A stretch of 64,000 nucleotides of DNA from Scatophagus argus (lineage: Eukaryota > Chordata > Actinopteri > Scatophagidae): positions 10,515,917-10,579,916 of the forward strand of contig NC_058508.1 of NCBI RefSeq assembly GCF_020382885.2. Reading direction: 5' to 3'. The translations under genes and the position numbers were made by a program. Each line of letters begins with the position of its first letter. The stretch's first letter is position 1. Below, one piece after another: positions 14,201 to 32,704 of the stretch. Under the pieces are notes generated by a model. That model made no database searches. It saw only the letters and a program-made list of their open reading frames with translations, and was not told the DNA's origin.

Positions 14201-15195
14201 TGCACTAATGCCGCTTTTCAAAACCAGTCTATCAGAATAGTAAATGCTTCATTAATCAATGCAGAGTAGTGATCAAAGTGCTTATTCAATTCATCACTAC
14301 ACATTGCAGGAACATGGCAAAGGGGACCTGGTTAAGAACAATAACAAGAGAACATCTGGCAAGGCACAATGAAGCCTGGGTCGAATTCTCAGGGAGACAG
14401 AAGGAGCACTGGTCTGTGTGAGAGTGAGCTTTAATTTAATCTCTGTAGCTTGGTACAGGAGGCAGAAAAATGCTCGGAGATATATGAAGACTGATGGAAT
14501 GCAAAGTGTGCGGTAAGCACAGACCAGTCAAATCACCAGATGTCATATGTCATGTTATATTGATATTACATCATGTCATACCAAAAATGAATGTGTACAG
14601 CATTACACAATCCCTGTTTTGGTATATTTGTGGACACGCTCTGTTAACATATGCATTGAATCCCAAACAGTTAATCTCAGCCTGTCTATGGTGCTCACCA
14701 CTTCACATAGAGACATACAGTACATTTTAACTTCTGAGGTCTTGTAGACTTAAGATCTACTGCCTAAAATTATCTACCACTGTCGATAGATCATTTTTCA
14801 GCTTTGCAATCAAGCTTACCGCATAAAAGGTTTTGACATACAAGGAACTGGTATACTGCTATACCCCAGATGGAGCCCTGGGCCAGTCAACAGTTTTTCC
14901 TGGGTAGGATGGGTCCTTCCAAGTCAGAAAATCGTAGCATCATAGAAATATCCCTCCATTACTGATAAAATTCTGTGTATTTCACATTAGTGAGATTTAC
15001 AGCGATAATTTCAGTGCATGTATTGCATTGTTTACTGTTTTTGCTCTAGATTCAATGCTGTATTCAATACCTCCTGTGCTGTGTGATGTCCTAGAAAATC
15101 GAAGGACAGTGTGTTTCATCAATCTTTGTCATCTATGTGTCAACCCCACTCTGCATGTTAAGTCACATGCAGCAAACAACACTTGATAGTAGTAA
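11216..15195. other. Intergenic, no gene seen
   Basis: No coding exon, RNA gene or recognised repeat was found. Short open frames have no family resemblance I can name. Confidence 0.5.
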
Positions 15196-15196
15196 G

Positions 15197-19840
<4,644 letters not shown>

Positions 19841-19845
19841 ATTTG

Positions 19846-20125
19846 CATCCATCCATTAGCTATGTTTGTTTATACCTTAGACGGGTACACCCTGGAGAGG
19901 CTGTCAGTCAATCACAGGGCTGACACATAGAGACAGGCAATGATTCATGCTCACACAGACCCACAGGAAGTTTAGACTCACCAGTTAATCTGGTCAGCGT
20001 GCCTTTGGACCAATGCAGGCACAGAGAGAACACTTACTTGATACTGGGTATAATAGCCTCCCCAGGCAGATGTAGTGTAAAGGAGGTTCGAAACCTTCTT
20101 GCTATGAGGTGCTAACTGTTTTACC
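19846..20125 (+). repeat. Teleost 'ATCCATCCAT' family dispersed repeat
   Basis: The block starts with GCATCCATCCATTAGCTATG. It continues with GGGTACACCCTGGAGAGG, then TCACAGGGCTGACACATAGA, and ends with GGTTCGAAACCTTCTTGCTA followed by TGAGGTGCTAAC. The order and wording match a repeat I recognise from many teleost genomes. This copy has several small changes and losses. The element class is not assigned. Confidence 0.7.
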
Positions 20126-22428
20126 TCCAAAAATTTGCATCAAATGCAAAAGTAATAGCAGAAAAAAAATAGCAAATGCAACACAAAATATTATTTATGC
20201 ACTAGTACTGTATTATTAATATGGAAAGATGAAGGCCTATTCATAATCTCAGAACACAAGTATTGTGTTTATTGTGTTATTGTGTAAAATATCAAGTATT
20301 AATATCCAAGAAAAATTTCTTATAACACAAACTGCAAGCAAAGTCATGAGATTTTCAGGGAGGTTCATATAAAGGACAAGTTACTCAAACATCCAACAGC
20401 TCTGAACAAAAGACAAAAGGCTGAACTGCTGGAAAGCAGGAAAGTTTAGAGGTCAGAAGTCTGCAGTAATTGTATCACTGTATATGTACTTTATTGCAAA
20501 TGGGAGTGTCCAATCTCGACTGTCCAGTGTCAGAAAGCAGCCAGTCGTAGTCATGTCACATTTGCTTCTAATGGTACATTAGTGCCGAGAGTGCATGTGT
20601 CATTCCAGTTCATGGACAAGATTTTACACACATTTACACATCTAGTGTACATGAACACGCACACGTCGGCACACTTCACACAGGAGAGTGTTGGTGTGCC
20701 CTGCTGTTCTAATCCCTCTGGACTCGCTGTGTATAAGTACTAAGGAGGAAAGGGATAACTAGGCACCATGCTGAGACATAGATGTAATCCGGGACTTAGG
20801 CTGACCTCTACTTGAAGAAATTCTCCACACTCAAAGAATTTGCCAATGGATATAATATCTAGTGAGAAAGAAAAACATGTATTTCAAATTATCCCCTTCA
20901 TTTAGTGTGTGTGTATTTTTGTGTTTTGCACGCATGACTGTACATGTGTGCACAATGTCTCCACGCTAACTGGGGGCCCAGTTTATTTATCAAAACACTG
21001 ACTTTCAATATTTGATTTCCTGTGCTGAACCTTCAAGGATGAGTGAGGTGAAAAGAGCATCTTAAATATCTGATTTGATCGAGCCCAGGTAGCACATACT
21101 GCCATGAAAGCAATGGCCCAATGTTATTGTTTGTTATTGTTATTTTCTTATTTTTATTTTACCTTTATTTAATGTTTTGCTGATAAGAAAGTAAAAATGT
21201 TAGCCTAAGCCTAAGCCTATTTTCAGACTGGCTTTGTACAAGTATTGACATTAAGATAATCTTCTTTTTTTTTAATGTTATACATTTCAGTAACAGTTGT
21301 ATAAAAGCTCTCTTTTTCTCTTCTATTTTTTTCCTCTTTACATTACAAATTAAATTTTAAATAAAATGTCCACACCTTACCAAGCTTCAAATTGAATACA
21401 TGGCAAAACGCAGAGAAGATAAACATTGTCTCAAGGGGAAATGCAGTACAATGATTATATTCCTGACACAAGCCCTTGCAACCACTAGAAGCTCTTGAGC
21501 CGGCAAACTAATTATATTGACCCCATGCAATGCAGGTTATGAAAGGCTATTTCAGCCAGTCTACTGTGATTTCATGTGCAAAGCTCTTAAGTATGGCGAG
21601 GTAAACAACTGGATATGCAACAGCCAAATAAACCCTCTGCTTATAAAGAAACCCATAACAAATCTGTAAAAAAAAAAAAATCATGCTGGAGAAAATGTAG
21701 CTTATATACTTATATATATGTAGCTTATACATAAATGTATCATTAAGCTGATGACCAGCCACAGTACACATGATATGCATTCATAGCATTAATTTGTTAG
21801 CATGTCGTTCATGTACAAACCATTTATAACTATTATTATTATTATAATCATTATGATTTTATTTATCACATCCACCGAGGAAGCTGCGTCACTGTCAACT
21901 GTGTCAAAACAGTGCTGACTCTCAAAACTTAAAGTGTAGTATTTATATGTGATACGTATGAATAAACACTTTTGATGACACTGATGACACTCTATGTTAT
22001 GTGTTGCAGAGATGTCTACTGATGCTGTTCCTGGCCCACCCTATCTTGTAATACCATTTAGGACCTCAAGAGGGGATAGTTCAAAATTATAAGCCCCAGT
22101 TTACAGTCGTGAGTAGCTACAGAGAAAGGCAGCTACAAAAAAGAGAGTAATGTGCCACAGTTAGTGGTTACTCTGGTGACATGCTGCTTCACTCATTCTT
22201 CTTGTGCCTTTAAATGTTATAAAACTTCAGCTCCCTTTTCACTGAATTTGAAAAACTTGATGTTTTATTCCCCACTTGTCATTAATTACAGTCCTTGGAT
22301 AAGTAAAGTCTCCTCAAAGGACAATATATTTATTTTGCGGTTTGCTCAATGCATAATCGTCATGGTCACATTTGTGCCTTGAGTTGTTTCCTTTGTTTTT
22401 GCCTGTTTCCTTATCCCCCTATGTTTCC

Positions 22429-22490
<62 letters not shown>

Positions 22491-23250
22491 GTCTCCTTCT
22501 TTCACCCTCTTTCTTCCCAACACCTGTTCCTACCTCACCACTGTCCTGCACTGACCTCATTAGTTCTGGTCTAATCGCGGTGTTTTCCTCTTGTTTCCTC
22601 TTTTGTCCACATATTGTTCATATGATCATGCTAACCCTCAGTTAATTTTTATGTGAGTGCCTAAATCTTGGTATTGAATTATAGTTTTATGTAAATGGTT
22701 GTATGTTGTTTTTACATTCGGATGAGTTATTGAAAACTTATTGCGGCATTAGTGATGCTCATTTGGTTCACATACCCCCACGGGATGTTTGTTCAAAACA
22801 GGTTTTAATGAAGTCTCAGTGGTAAAATTTCCGACGGTAGTTGAATCCAAATTGCACATTGCATTTTAACTGAATTGTGGTTTCACAATGTTAGTTTCTC
22901 TACTTCTATATGATGATGTGATGTGATAGTCTTGTTGTCCTTTATGCTACTGTATTTGTGTTGTATTTCCATGGCTGTGATGTCAATGAGTTGTTGTGTT
23001 AAAACAGAATATTGAAAGCTTTTTGTGTGATTGCATCATGAATCAATCTGGAAGAAAAGAAATTTTTCAAGTGACCTGGAGGTTTACAGGAGGTTAACCT
23101 TGCTTTGCTCCTGTATTCATACTTTCAATACATAGACCTGACCACGACCTCTTTGCTGGTTATATAACTGTGTAAGTACGTGCAAACAATGTTTCTGAAA
23201 CATTTGCATATTTTTCATCTCCTGACACACACTTCAAAATACTTCCATGC
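20126..23250. other. Intergenic, no gene seen
   Basis: AT-rich DNA with a CT run at about 22433-22488 and no recognisable coding or RNA feature. Confidence 0.5.
22433..22488. repeat. (CT)n microsatellite
   Basis: About 27 uninterrupted CT units. The serine-leucine repeat proteins predicted across it are artefacts. Confidence 0.95.
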
Positions 23251-23253
23251 ACA

Positions 23254-23766
23254 TACATTACATGGACTAAAGTATTACCTCTTTATTTTTTCATTCAGAT
23301 GTGGTATGGCTGTTCAGGGGTTGGGCTGGGCCCATTACTTCCAGTGAAGTGAAAGACATTTAGGATAATACTATCCTTCCTACTTTATGACAACAATGCA
23401 AGGTTGCATCAGTTGCCACAGTGCACAAAGCAAGGTCTATAAAGACATGGTTAGATGAGTTTGGTGTGGAAGAACTTGACTGGCCTGCACAGGACCCTGA
23501 CTTCAACCCCTTCCAGCTACTTTGATTGCAAGCCAGGCCTTTTAGTCCAACTTCAGTGCCTAACCTCACAAATGAACAAACTGACCTCAACTGCATCAAT
23601 GTGCAAAAATTTCCTTGGAAACACTCCAAAATCTTGTGGAAAACCTTCGCAGAAGACCAGAAGCTGTTACAGCTGCAAAGCTGTCTGTGTATTAAGACTG
23701 AAATTTCATTAAAATCCCTGTTATTGTAATGGACAAGGGTCCTTGTACTTTTGTCTACATGGTGTA
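23254..23766 (+). mobile_element. Decayed Tc1/mariner-type transposon, internally deleted
   Basis: A plus-strand stretch at about 23454-23510 translates to DEFGVEELDWPAQDPDFNP. This matches the C-terminal catalytic region of Tc1-like transposases, whose usual form is 'DWPAQSPDLNPIEHLW'. Downstream come remnants of 'RARPF-PTSVPNLTNE' and 'ETLQNLVE'-like text (23526-23690), broken by stops and frame changes. The ends form an imperfect inverted repeat: TACATTACATGGACTAAAGT at 23254, and TACACCATGTAGACAAAAGT read from 23766 on the other strand. The element is about 513 bp against roughly 1.5 kb for an intact one, so it lacks most of the transposase and cannot be autonomous. Confidence 0.75.
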
Positions 23767-26700
23767 TGTTGTATACTCCACACGATAGCTTTCTTTCTTT
23801 TAAATATAAATACATAAAGGTCCATCAGCAACCAGAGAGTAGACAGGAAGTAAACAGCACCTTCCCTATCAGCCTATCTGTATCAGGGCTACAGGGACCT
23901 CATTAATCCCTATTATCAGTGATTACCACCGTTGAGTTCTTTTCCTGCTCCTGATTTTTATCTGCGTCAGAGGGCGAAAAGACTCTCTATCAGACACTAC
24001 AGTAACTGCTGCTAAAGCTATGGACATTCATCTCTCTATCATGTGTGATTAATTCATAATTGCAGCAAGAGAATGAGGTGTACTGAGTGAAAACAGATTT
24101 AGCTGTGGACCTATATGTGATCATACTTGTCTCTATTACTGGTATTACGTCAAAAAAAAATTATTTTTGTTCTAATGTCATCACAACCTTCAGACATCAC
24201 TCAGAGCCCTCTCCCTGGGAGTCGGACAGACTAACAGTGATTTTCTCAGACTGAGTATGATAAAGAGAGAAACAGAAAACCATGACAGTATATTCTATAC
24301 TCTTCTATTTACAGTATATAATTTTCATAACCCACACCAATGAAAAACCCTGCATGTAAATGGTTTTTGTTGAGGCAACAGCAACAGGAAGAAGTCAGTG
24401 ACAAAAGACTATCTGTTGTTTACAGCTGCATGACCACACAAACACACACACACAAACAGGCACACACACACACAAAGATATTTAGTCATTTAACTTATGA
24501 CAACCTTATTGATTTAAAGTCTTTGTTTTGCATTTTCATGATCTTCTTGCTTTCTATTCATTAGGCCTTCATATCAAGCTCTCTTTACAAAGCAAATGTA
24601 TGATTACAGCCTTTATTGTCAGTGCAGACAAGTCTATGTATACTCATTATTATTATATGATATATAAGTCATGTAGTGAGTGCACTCTGTTCTTTTATCC
24701 TCTTAGCCGGCACTTAGTAACAAATGTAAACCAAGCTGATGCTGATGCACACACACACACACAGTTGTGTAGATATAAGTCTTGATCCCTATTCTGCCCT
24801 TTTTCCCAGAATCCTACACTGTCCCCTGAGTCTGTTGCTCTCCATCTCCTTTTTTCTTTGTTTCAGCTACAGTGAGGTCCATTCCAGTCCATCTCCATTA
24901 ATGATACAATTAGCATACACATTGTTTTTGTGCAAACAGAGCTAAGATGTGTCTTGCTGTTTCTATCAGATCAGTATTTCTTTAAAAAAAAAAATCCAGT
25001 GTTAAGTATTCCACTATACTTCAAGATTCTTAAAGAGTTTTCTTATGAAATATTATGATTGACACAGAAATTGACCATCATTATACTAATATCAACTGAG
25101 CTCTATTAATAAGTGTGCCTGAGACTGGAGCTCAGCAGTTCTAAGTAAACAATAGTAAAGCAAGCAGTGACATAAGCATACTGTTTTCAGAGGAAATATT
25201 TCTCTAATGCTCAGCTGAATATGAAGTGTGTGAAGAAAATGGGAATGGGATGACGTATCCAATAAGCCATGTTGAGTTTCACATGATGTTAATACTGCAG
25301 GGAAATAATTATTTGAAGGGGCAATGTGCAAGACAAATCCCTAAAGCCAATGTATAATATTATTCTTTTCTGGAATCCTGTTTCACAGTGAGGCAACTGG
25401 TGGGGAGGTATGGTGCAAAACCAGTTCAAACCATAACACCAATTCTCAAACATGAGCAGTTATTATGTTCTTTTTTCACCATTTCATGAATAAGCAGCAT
25501 GAAAATATTGTAATCCGAACAATAGCAGACAATAGTGTAAACTCAGCCACTTCAAGAAGAAATTCTCAATTACTGAGGAACGTGAATGTGCTAAAGGCGA
25601 GAGATGGTGTGGGGTGGCGGTGGTGCAGGTGGGGAGGGATTGTATGGAGTTCCATAAACAAAGATTTTGCACAACTGAGGCAGTGAAAATGTAATCTTAG
25701 GTTAAGGTCTTTTGACTTCCCAGTACTCACTTGTGCATTACATGACTGGAATATTGACATACTGTAGAATGACACAGATTGCACTGTGTACACTAATCTG
25801 TTAATTTATGATGGACTATCGCTCTATTTTTAGGTATCTCTATCAACTGTGAGTTAATCTGAACATACACAAACACACACATGTACACACATGAACGGTT
25901 GGCGGATTTATAGATTTATGTAGCTTCAACATCTATTCATCTGTGTCTATCACAAAGACAGATAATGACTGGGCTCCCACCCAAAAGTGGCCATACCAGA
26001 TGGACAGGATCAAGTGACACAATTGCTGTGAAAACAGCCCATCATTATAAGGGAACATTTAGGTATGGGGGATGCCTACTATTGTAGCTTTAAATTGTTG
26101 CATGCACCAGTTATACAACTTTGATGTTTAACAAATTGCAGTCAAGAGATTGCTGTAATAGACACTGCATGTGGCATGTTGGATGTGTGTGCTTGTGACC
26201 TTGTTTCCCAACTGATTTGACCTGCATATATGATAAAAACAAACAGACAGAGAGAAAGTAAGCTGCAGGATTTGTATAGAAGTGCATTACAGATATCATG
26301 ATACATACTTTCAGTCCTTTCCCCATCTCTTTCACTCTTCCTTTCCTCCTTGCCCTTCCTATGACCCAGAAAAATGAAGCATCAGAACAAAAATGATAAT
26401 CATAATAATTTTTTTCTTCTTCCCATGTAGATCATTTTTGGTGAAATTGGTAAATGGTAAAAAACATGTTTGCCCATGTGCAGTATAGGTTTGAAAACAC
26501 GGAGTCATAAATACAAAGAGCAGCCATCCCCATCACAACACCCAAGAGAAATCTCTTGTTGATGGAATACATAGCCTCCTGCCCTTTACCTTCAATCCCC
26601 CTCATCGCAGGAGAGGTCCTCTGAGACTGTAGGAACAGCTGTGTTAAGCCCCATGATCCAGCCCAAGAGACTCAACCTGGCTCAGTATGCATGCAAGTGA

Positions 26701-28950
26701 TGTAAATTATCCCAAAGGCGGAGGCCACATCATGCAGGTTACATAAACCTGTGAGCTCTGTGTTGCTTAAGGGGTGCCCTATGCTTTTCTGATATGACCG
26801 TGGAGACATGTAGACGTAATCATGCTCCACCTTCAGAGGTTCACACTGTGGCTACATGCACATGAAAAAAAAAAATCTAAATGTGAACATTAATTATAGA
26901 CTCATGCCACACTGTAACTTCATTATGCATGCTGAAAAAAACATAGCACATACATATGACACAGTAAAGTCAACTGCATGCATGCATACATATATAAATG
27001 AATGCACACAAATGGTACAAACGCACTCGGGCACACACAACTATTTTCACACTCATCTGCGTATGCTTGCAAGCATGCGCACATGTGGGTATACACACAC
27101 ATTTACATGCACACAATAATCTTCTCAAATGAAGCACCCATTTGTGGTTAATTGTATACTGTCTGATGTAATGCAACAGTGCTATCTTCTGTCCTGAAGA
27201 AAAACTGCAAGACTGCAGCAAACAGACTCAGTATGAACAAGTGGTTCTCTCCATTTCTTTTCTTCCTATGGCTGTCTGATGTTTACCTGCTGATTCCTTT
27301 GGATCAATAACCTTTTTTATCTGATCCAATGAACATGTCAATAACACTTGCAAGCTTCTGAGATTACTAAAAAAAAACAACCTACCCACATATACACAAA
27401 GGCTATAGGGTTTCTGATGCTTTGTATGAACAACGTATCAGAAAATGCTTCATTCAGCCTACATCTTCTCTCCACCCCTACTTTTCCACTCTGTGTTGCA
27501 CTGCTTTCTCTTTATTTTTCATAGCCTTACCCTTAATCATCACACTTTCACACACCTTATCACAGCTTTGTGTCTTTCTCTTCCCTCTCCCACATATCCT
27601 CCCATCCTCCTCCTTGTTTCCACAGCTCTGTCTGTCTCCTCATTCCTAACCTGGCATCTCCCTCCTCCTCTCCTTGCCTGTGTCTGACGTCACAGCAACC
27701 GCAGTGTAAGATCCAGGGCTTGCTTGACAGTGCCCATCATTCTATCAGCAATGACGGAGACACCCGGACAGCACTAGAGGAGGTGAAGTGGGGGTAAAGA
27801 TGTAGCAGAAAGGGACTGTGCCACACCCACATTGCTGTGATGTGTATGGTTGATGCACAGTTAAGGCTATCAGCAATCTGTGGGCAAGGTCGGCTTTAGG
27901 CTGCAGCATTTTTTAATGATGTGACTCACTCTGGCATGGTGCAGCAAACTGAGCATGCAAGCAATGCAAGAGGGTTAGAATGAACAGAAGAGTGGCATAC
28001 TGACGTGTCACAGGGCAGAGGCAAAACAAAAAGGGGTTAGGGGAAGAGAGAGACTGAGGGAAGGATATGTGAGGTGAAAGAGATTTTGTGGGAAAGGACA
28101 GACTAACTTTTCACTGTATGAGTCAGTGGCAAAAGAAGATAGCATAGAGGAAATTCAGTGGAGGAAATGAGTAATGAACTGATGTGTAAGTCTAATAAGC
28201 AAGGAGATAATTGGTGCCTCAGAAAGGAGGCAATGCAACATGTGTTTTCATACACAGTCTCGTTATTTTCCCTTTATATATATATATTTTTTTTGGGGGG
28301 GATTTATGTAGTCTCTCGTGCAAAATTTTCAGCTCCAACATAAAAGCACTTGCTCCCGTCATGCATGAATCATCTCCCAGTTAAGAGCTTATCATTTTCT
28401 TCTGATGCCAGTTAAGCCTGAATTCCACTAACTAAAGAAGTTGACAGATTATTGTCCCCTAAAGGCCAATTTGTACTAATATGAGGTGTGTGTTTGTGGT
28501 CGGGGGAAAAATGGGTTGGTGGGTTTATGGGAGATGGAGGCTTGGAGGCTGTAATAAAAAGAACAGTATGCTGTAATGTCTTACTTTTCAGTGGTATAGT
28601 TATGATGACTGTACCATTGTGAGAACAGCTTGTGTACTCATTGCACTAGAGCCATCTTGTGGAGTAATCGTGCAATAGCACTATGTTCTAACGTAAATCG
28701 TCAATGAAACAGTTTCAGGTCAGTTTCAAAGTTATTAAAGCCGTGACAACTGGACTGCAAGCCAGTAATTCATTTCACCAAACAAAACAGTAATTTACCA
28801 CGTGTTTAATTTTGCATTTTGCATTTAGCTCTTTTGCTAATGACACATGTTTAAAAGGGCAGATGAGACATTCACAATAACCAGACAATAAACATCAACG
28901 TGGACTTTGGTGATCAGCCGTTTCGTTTGCGATTAAGTGTCTGATGGTGC
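23767..28950. other. Intergenic, no gene seen
   Basis: This is the distal upstream region of sgsm3. CA/GT-rich patches lie at about 24437-24475, 24749-24764 and 26990-27115. No exon with recognisable protein was found. Some of the stretch may be regulatory, but nothing in it can be assigned by eye. Confidence 0.45.
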
Positions 28951-29040
28951 TCCTGTTTCATCTGACATTACGATAAGTACTGTTGTGAATCGTGACTGCT
29001 TGATTCGTGTGCAAAAACGGATGAACGCAACGAGAACGAA

Positions 29041-29333
29041 ACTAATGAATGAATGGAACAAAACGTCGTGTGCCTACGTCATCCATTCCTCTGCGGAAGG
29101 ATATCTTCAGTAAGAGCTATAGTTCCGGGATCTGGAACTACTTCTCAGGATGGAAAGGAAGAAAATGGTGTAAGGATACAAAGCAGCTACACGTCGCTAG
29201 CAGGTGCAAAGCGTAGGGAAATGAAAATATCGGGCGAAAGATGGCATAGCATATGGTGTCCTCCCTTTTCCACCGAAAGAAGACACGTCTGCCTCAGTAC
29301 ATAACCTTGTGCTTTAAGTCGAGAAATGTCACG
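29041..29333 (+). other. sgsm3: Predicted 5' non-coding exon of sgsm3
   Basis: A relatively CpG-containing stretch ends in a strong donor (GTCACG|GTAAGTT, boundary 29333/29334). The next plausible exon begins after TTTTTACAG at 32624. The transcription start is not visible, so the left limit is a guess. Read through the junction, ATGTCACG joins AGTGAGTGC to form an 8-codon upstream frame that stops before the main ATG. A longer upstream frame (29053-29304) would also be included if transcription starts left of it. Confidence 0.5.
29074..29081 (-). promoter_or_regulatory. CRE-like site near sgsm3 5' end
   Basis: CTACGTCA (minus strand TGACGTAG) matches seven of eight bases of the CREB/ATF consensus, just inside the presumed first exon. 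No TATA box was seen nearby. Confidence 0.35.
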
Positions 29334-29611
29334 GTAAGTTATGCGAGCAGACTATTGGTCCACCGTTTTATGTCACTGTTAGCTAAAGGCGAAAGGTAGC
29401 ATGAATGGCTAACAGCTGACAACTGAGTTAATACGTTACAGTAGTGTATGAGACGGACGTTAGGAGTTCCATAAATTCGTGTGCATAGCGTGTGCATCAG
29501 ATTGCACATTTTGTGTAGTAAAATCTGTACGTAAATGTAACTGCATTCCGCCAAATAAGTTAGCATTTAAAAATTTAGTATTACTCATTTTGTAGTCTTT
29601 TTACTTGGACC

Positions 29612-29637
29612 TGACGTCAGCTTGGAGGTTGACGTAA
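29612..29637 (+). promoter_or_regulatory. Paired CRE sites in sgsm3 intron 1
   Basis: A perfect palindromic TGACGTCA (29612-29619) is followed ten bases later by TGACGTAA (29630-29637), about 280 bases downstream of the first donor. The sequence matches are direct. CREB/ATF binding is inferred. Confidence 0.45.
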
Positions 29638-30474
29638 CGTTAATTGAGCAAATATTGAACATTAAGATTTATGTCGGATCTTCACGTGGTATATACACAT
29701 TTGCATGCAAATATCCAGAACTTTAATAAGATCTCAAGTGATATTTTGTTTTATCACGCTTGAGTCTAATAAACGATGCTAGCATAACGTTAGCTTTTCC
29801 AAATCCTGGTCATCTGACTCGTTTAACGGTAGCCCCTTTAAAGCTGATGAATGCTGCCGTGTTTGTCTTTAAACGTACTGCTATGCTCCGTGTTCTCTAA
29901 CTAAAAACACAAAATGTGGGTGACGGATCACTTGTTGCTATAGGTAATTTATTGTCTAATTGCTGGTTACAAGTAAATCTTTGGTTATCATGAGACGGAA
30001 TTGATGTTATGATGCTCCTTTGCCTTGCAACAGGTTGATTTGCATGGGTTTCCCCAATGTCTAAAGGAAATTGTTCCTGTTCACTACAGTGGCACGTTTC
30101 TCTGTGTGTAACTGGGACTGTGAATACATATATGTGACGCATAAATGTGTGTGTGTATGAAAGAGAGTGAGAGGAAAAGACAATGACCTGCTTAAGAGAA
30201 TGAAGAACTCTGTCTGTCATTATTCCGCCTTAGAATAAAAATAATAACCTCAGAGCATGAGGCAGTTAATTGTCTCCCATACATAGCTGTGTTCACAAGA
30301 AGGGAACCTGAGTCACCACTATTGTATTTGCTGTGAAGAATAATTGGAGAAGTTGTTCAGGAAGTGGTGGGTGGAGGGCATGGGCAGGCCGACAGAAAAA
30401 CACACTTAAGAGTTAGGTAAAAAAAAAAAAATCAGAATTTTCTCCCCACTTGTAAGAGGAAGAGTGTCGCCATT

Positions 30475-30505
<31 letters not shown>

Positions 30506-32121
30506 AAACACTTGCCCAATCTGTGTAGCAGGATGTTACTACTTGCTTAGCTTGCAGCAGGGTGTTGACTGGTGTGTGCAAACACAGGTGAGCCCAGCCA
30601 CGCCTCAGTAAAAGATTTTCTTGTGTTCAGATTAATATGGGGAAAAAACTGACTGGATCTGTATCAATATTAATATACACCCAGACAGGTCTTCTGCTAA
30701 GCATCAGAAGTGTTTTGATGTTTTCACTGTGTTTCATCCTGACTGTAACTAGATTATTGTACCAGAGAATGTGCTTCCATGTAGTTGACGGCAATAACTG
30801 TAACAAGTGGACGTAGGTCTTCCATTAGGTTTTTCCAGTTGATAGGCTTTTACTGTACCCTCAGTTTGTTTCACCGCCAGTGATGATTGTTGACTTATCC
30901 CTGCAGAAGTGGTTGCTCTCCCTGCAGTTTCTCAGCTCGTGTTTGACCATTGCGGGAAAGCCGGAAACAAAGGTTTGGATTGTTTTGTGACATGGCATAT
31001 TTTGTTTTTATGATTTTTGAGAAAATTTGCCATATTAAAGGAGTCACATACATATGAAAAAAATGATATACCGTATATAAAATCATTTATTTTTTAACTG
31101 ATTCACAGGTGATACTGTACATTGATGTAAATACTGATATTGGAAATTTCGAAAAGTAGGACATCCTCACATTTGACTAACCTGCAAGTGGTATTTTTAA
31201 TTTTAAAAAAATGACTTAAACAGTTGATGATTATACCCTATGTTGAATGGTGAATCGATTCATCAACAAATCATAGCTTCATGTTCAAATTTTGTTTCCT
31301 TCTGCAGTAGAGTTAGATGTCAGTATCTGCAACAGTTTGCAGTAGGTCTTTCAGTTGTGTTGGTTTTCTTGGTAGGTGATTAAACTGTCAGTGTTCTTGT
31401 AAGGGAGCAGCTTCAAAATCCCAGTGCTCCCTGAGCAACACACAGAGCTAGCCTGAAAGTACTTGGCCACCCTCCAAACCTCAAATTGATTTCTCATCTC
31501 TCTTAAGTCCTAAATCCCTCTTCGGATGCCGCAAGCCTGCTGCTGGAATGAATCATTCTGGCAGGGGGTTTGCATGCTTGTGAGCCTCTTTTGCAGGTTA
31601 TGGTTGTTGTGTCTGCCTTGTGTATGTTTTTGTGTGGTTTATCAATGCTTACATTCCAAACAGTAGCCCGTCTCAGGATAGTTATAATTATCCAAACCCC
31701 CTCCTCAGCTCCCCCTTAATTCATGAAGAATCTTGGCCTTGGGAGGGAATCTAGGCACACTTGGGTTTCCAAGTTCCATTTTATTAGTTCTTTGTAAATA
31801 GATAGATGCAGATAGATCAGTACTGATGGAATATTATTGTGTGTATCGTTGGTGTGGTGCATTGCTTGAAATTTACTCAGAGCTCTGTTATTTCACCTTT
31901 GACCTTGGTTGCTGCTGATATTTTTTAACTCTGGATTTTTCAATGCTGTATCAAAATGTTTAAATTGAAAATCAGGTCGTGGCTTTGAAATCGAAAGTCA
32001 AATCCAATTGTGACAGTATCACTAGTAAGTAGTCTCTTTGAATTTGCAGTTTTGTTCTCAAGGAACATTTCCTCATTTGTCTTGTTTTCTCCAGGAAATG
32101 TTCTGTCTCAAAATAGTGTGT

Positions 32122-32122
<1 letters not shown>

Positions 32123-32172
<50 letters not shown>
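32123..32172. repeat. (CA)n microsatellite in sgsm3 intron 1
   Basis: About 25 CA units lie 450 bases upstream of the exon that carries the sgsm3 start codon. Confidence 0.9.
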
Positions 32173-32174
<2 letters not shown>

Positions 32175-32704
32175 GGGAAGTAATTAGCCTCTGGTAAGTG
32201 CAGCAGTCATATGGCTTTGAGAAGAGACCAGAATGCCTTCTTTCTCTTCCTCTCTCACTTACTGTTCTGTACTGCACTGCAGAACCTCTTCCTTCAGTAA
32301 TGCTTGAAAAAGGAACTTTGCTTTGTTACAGGATCGTTAAGGTACTTGCATCATTTTTTTGTAAAGCGACAAAGATATACTGTAATAAGCTGAAAACAAT
32401 GACAGGGAAAGTAGACTGATGGACTTAATTGCAGTTATAAAAAACTTTTACAACAAGAGTGGTGCTATAAGTGTCTCACATTCAACTTCAAACCCACTGA
32501 GCACTGACATCTGAAGCACTTTGGAGTTCAGTGTCTTTGTCCAGGATGCTTTCTCTTGCAGGTAGGACGATCCTAAAATTGACCCACTAACCATTTCTCT
32601 TCCTCTCTTTGTCCTTTTTACAGAGTGAGTGCTAGCTGTTGAACTTTCTCCAGAGTGACTGTGGTGTTTGCATATAAAAAGCTATTCACTCTACTACCAT
32701 CAAT

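Noticed and set aside
22349-22645. Plus frame with a long serine-leucine run
   Set aside because: Produced by the CT repeat, with no domain or splice support.
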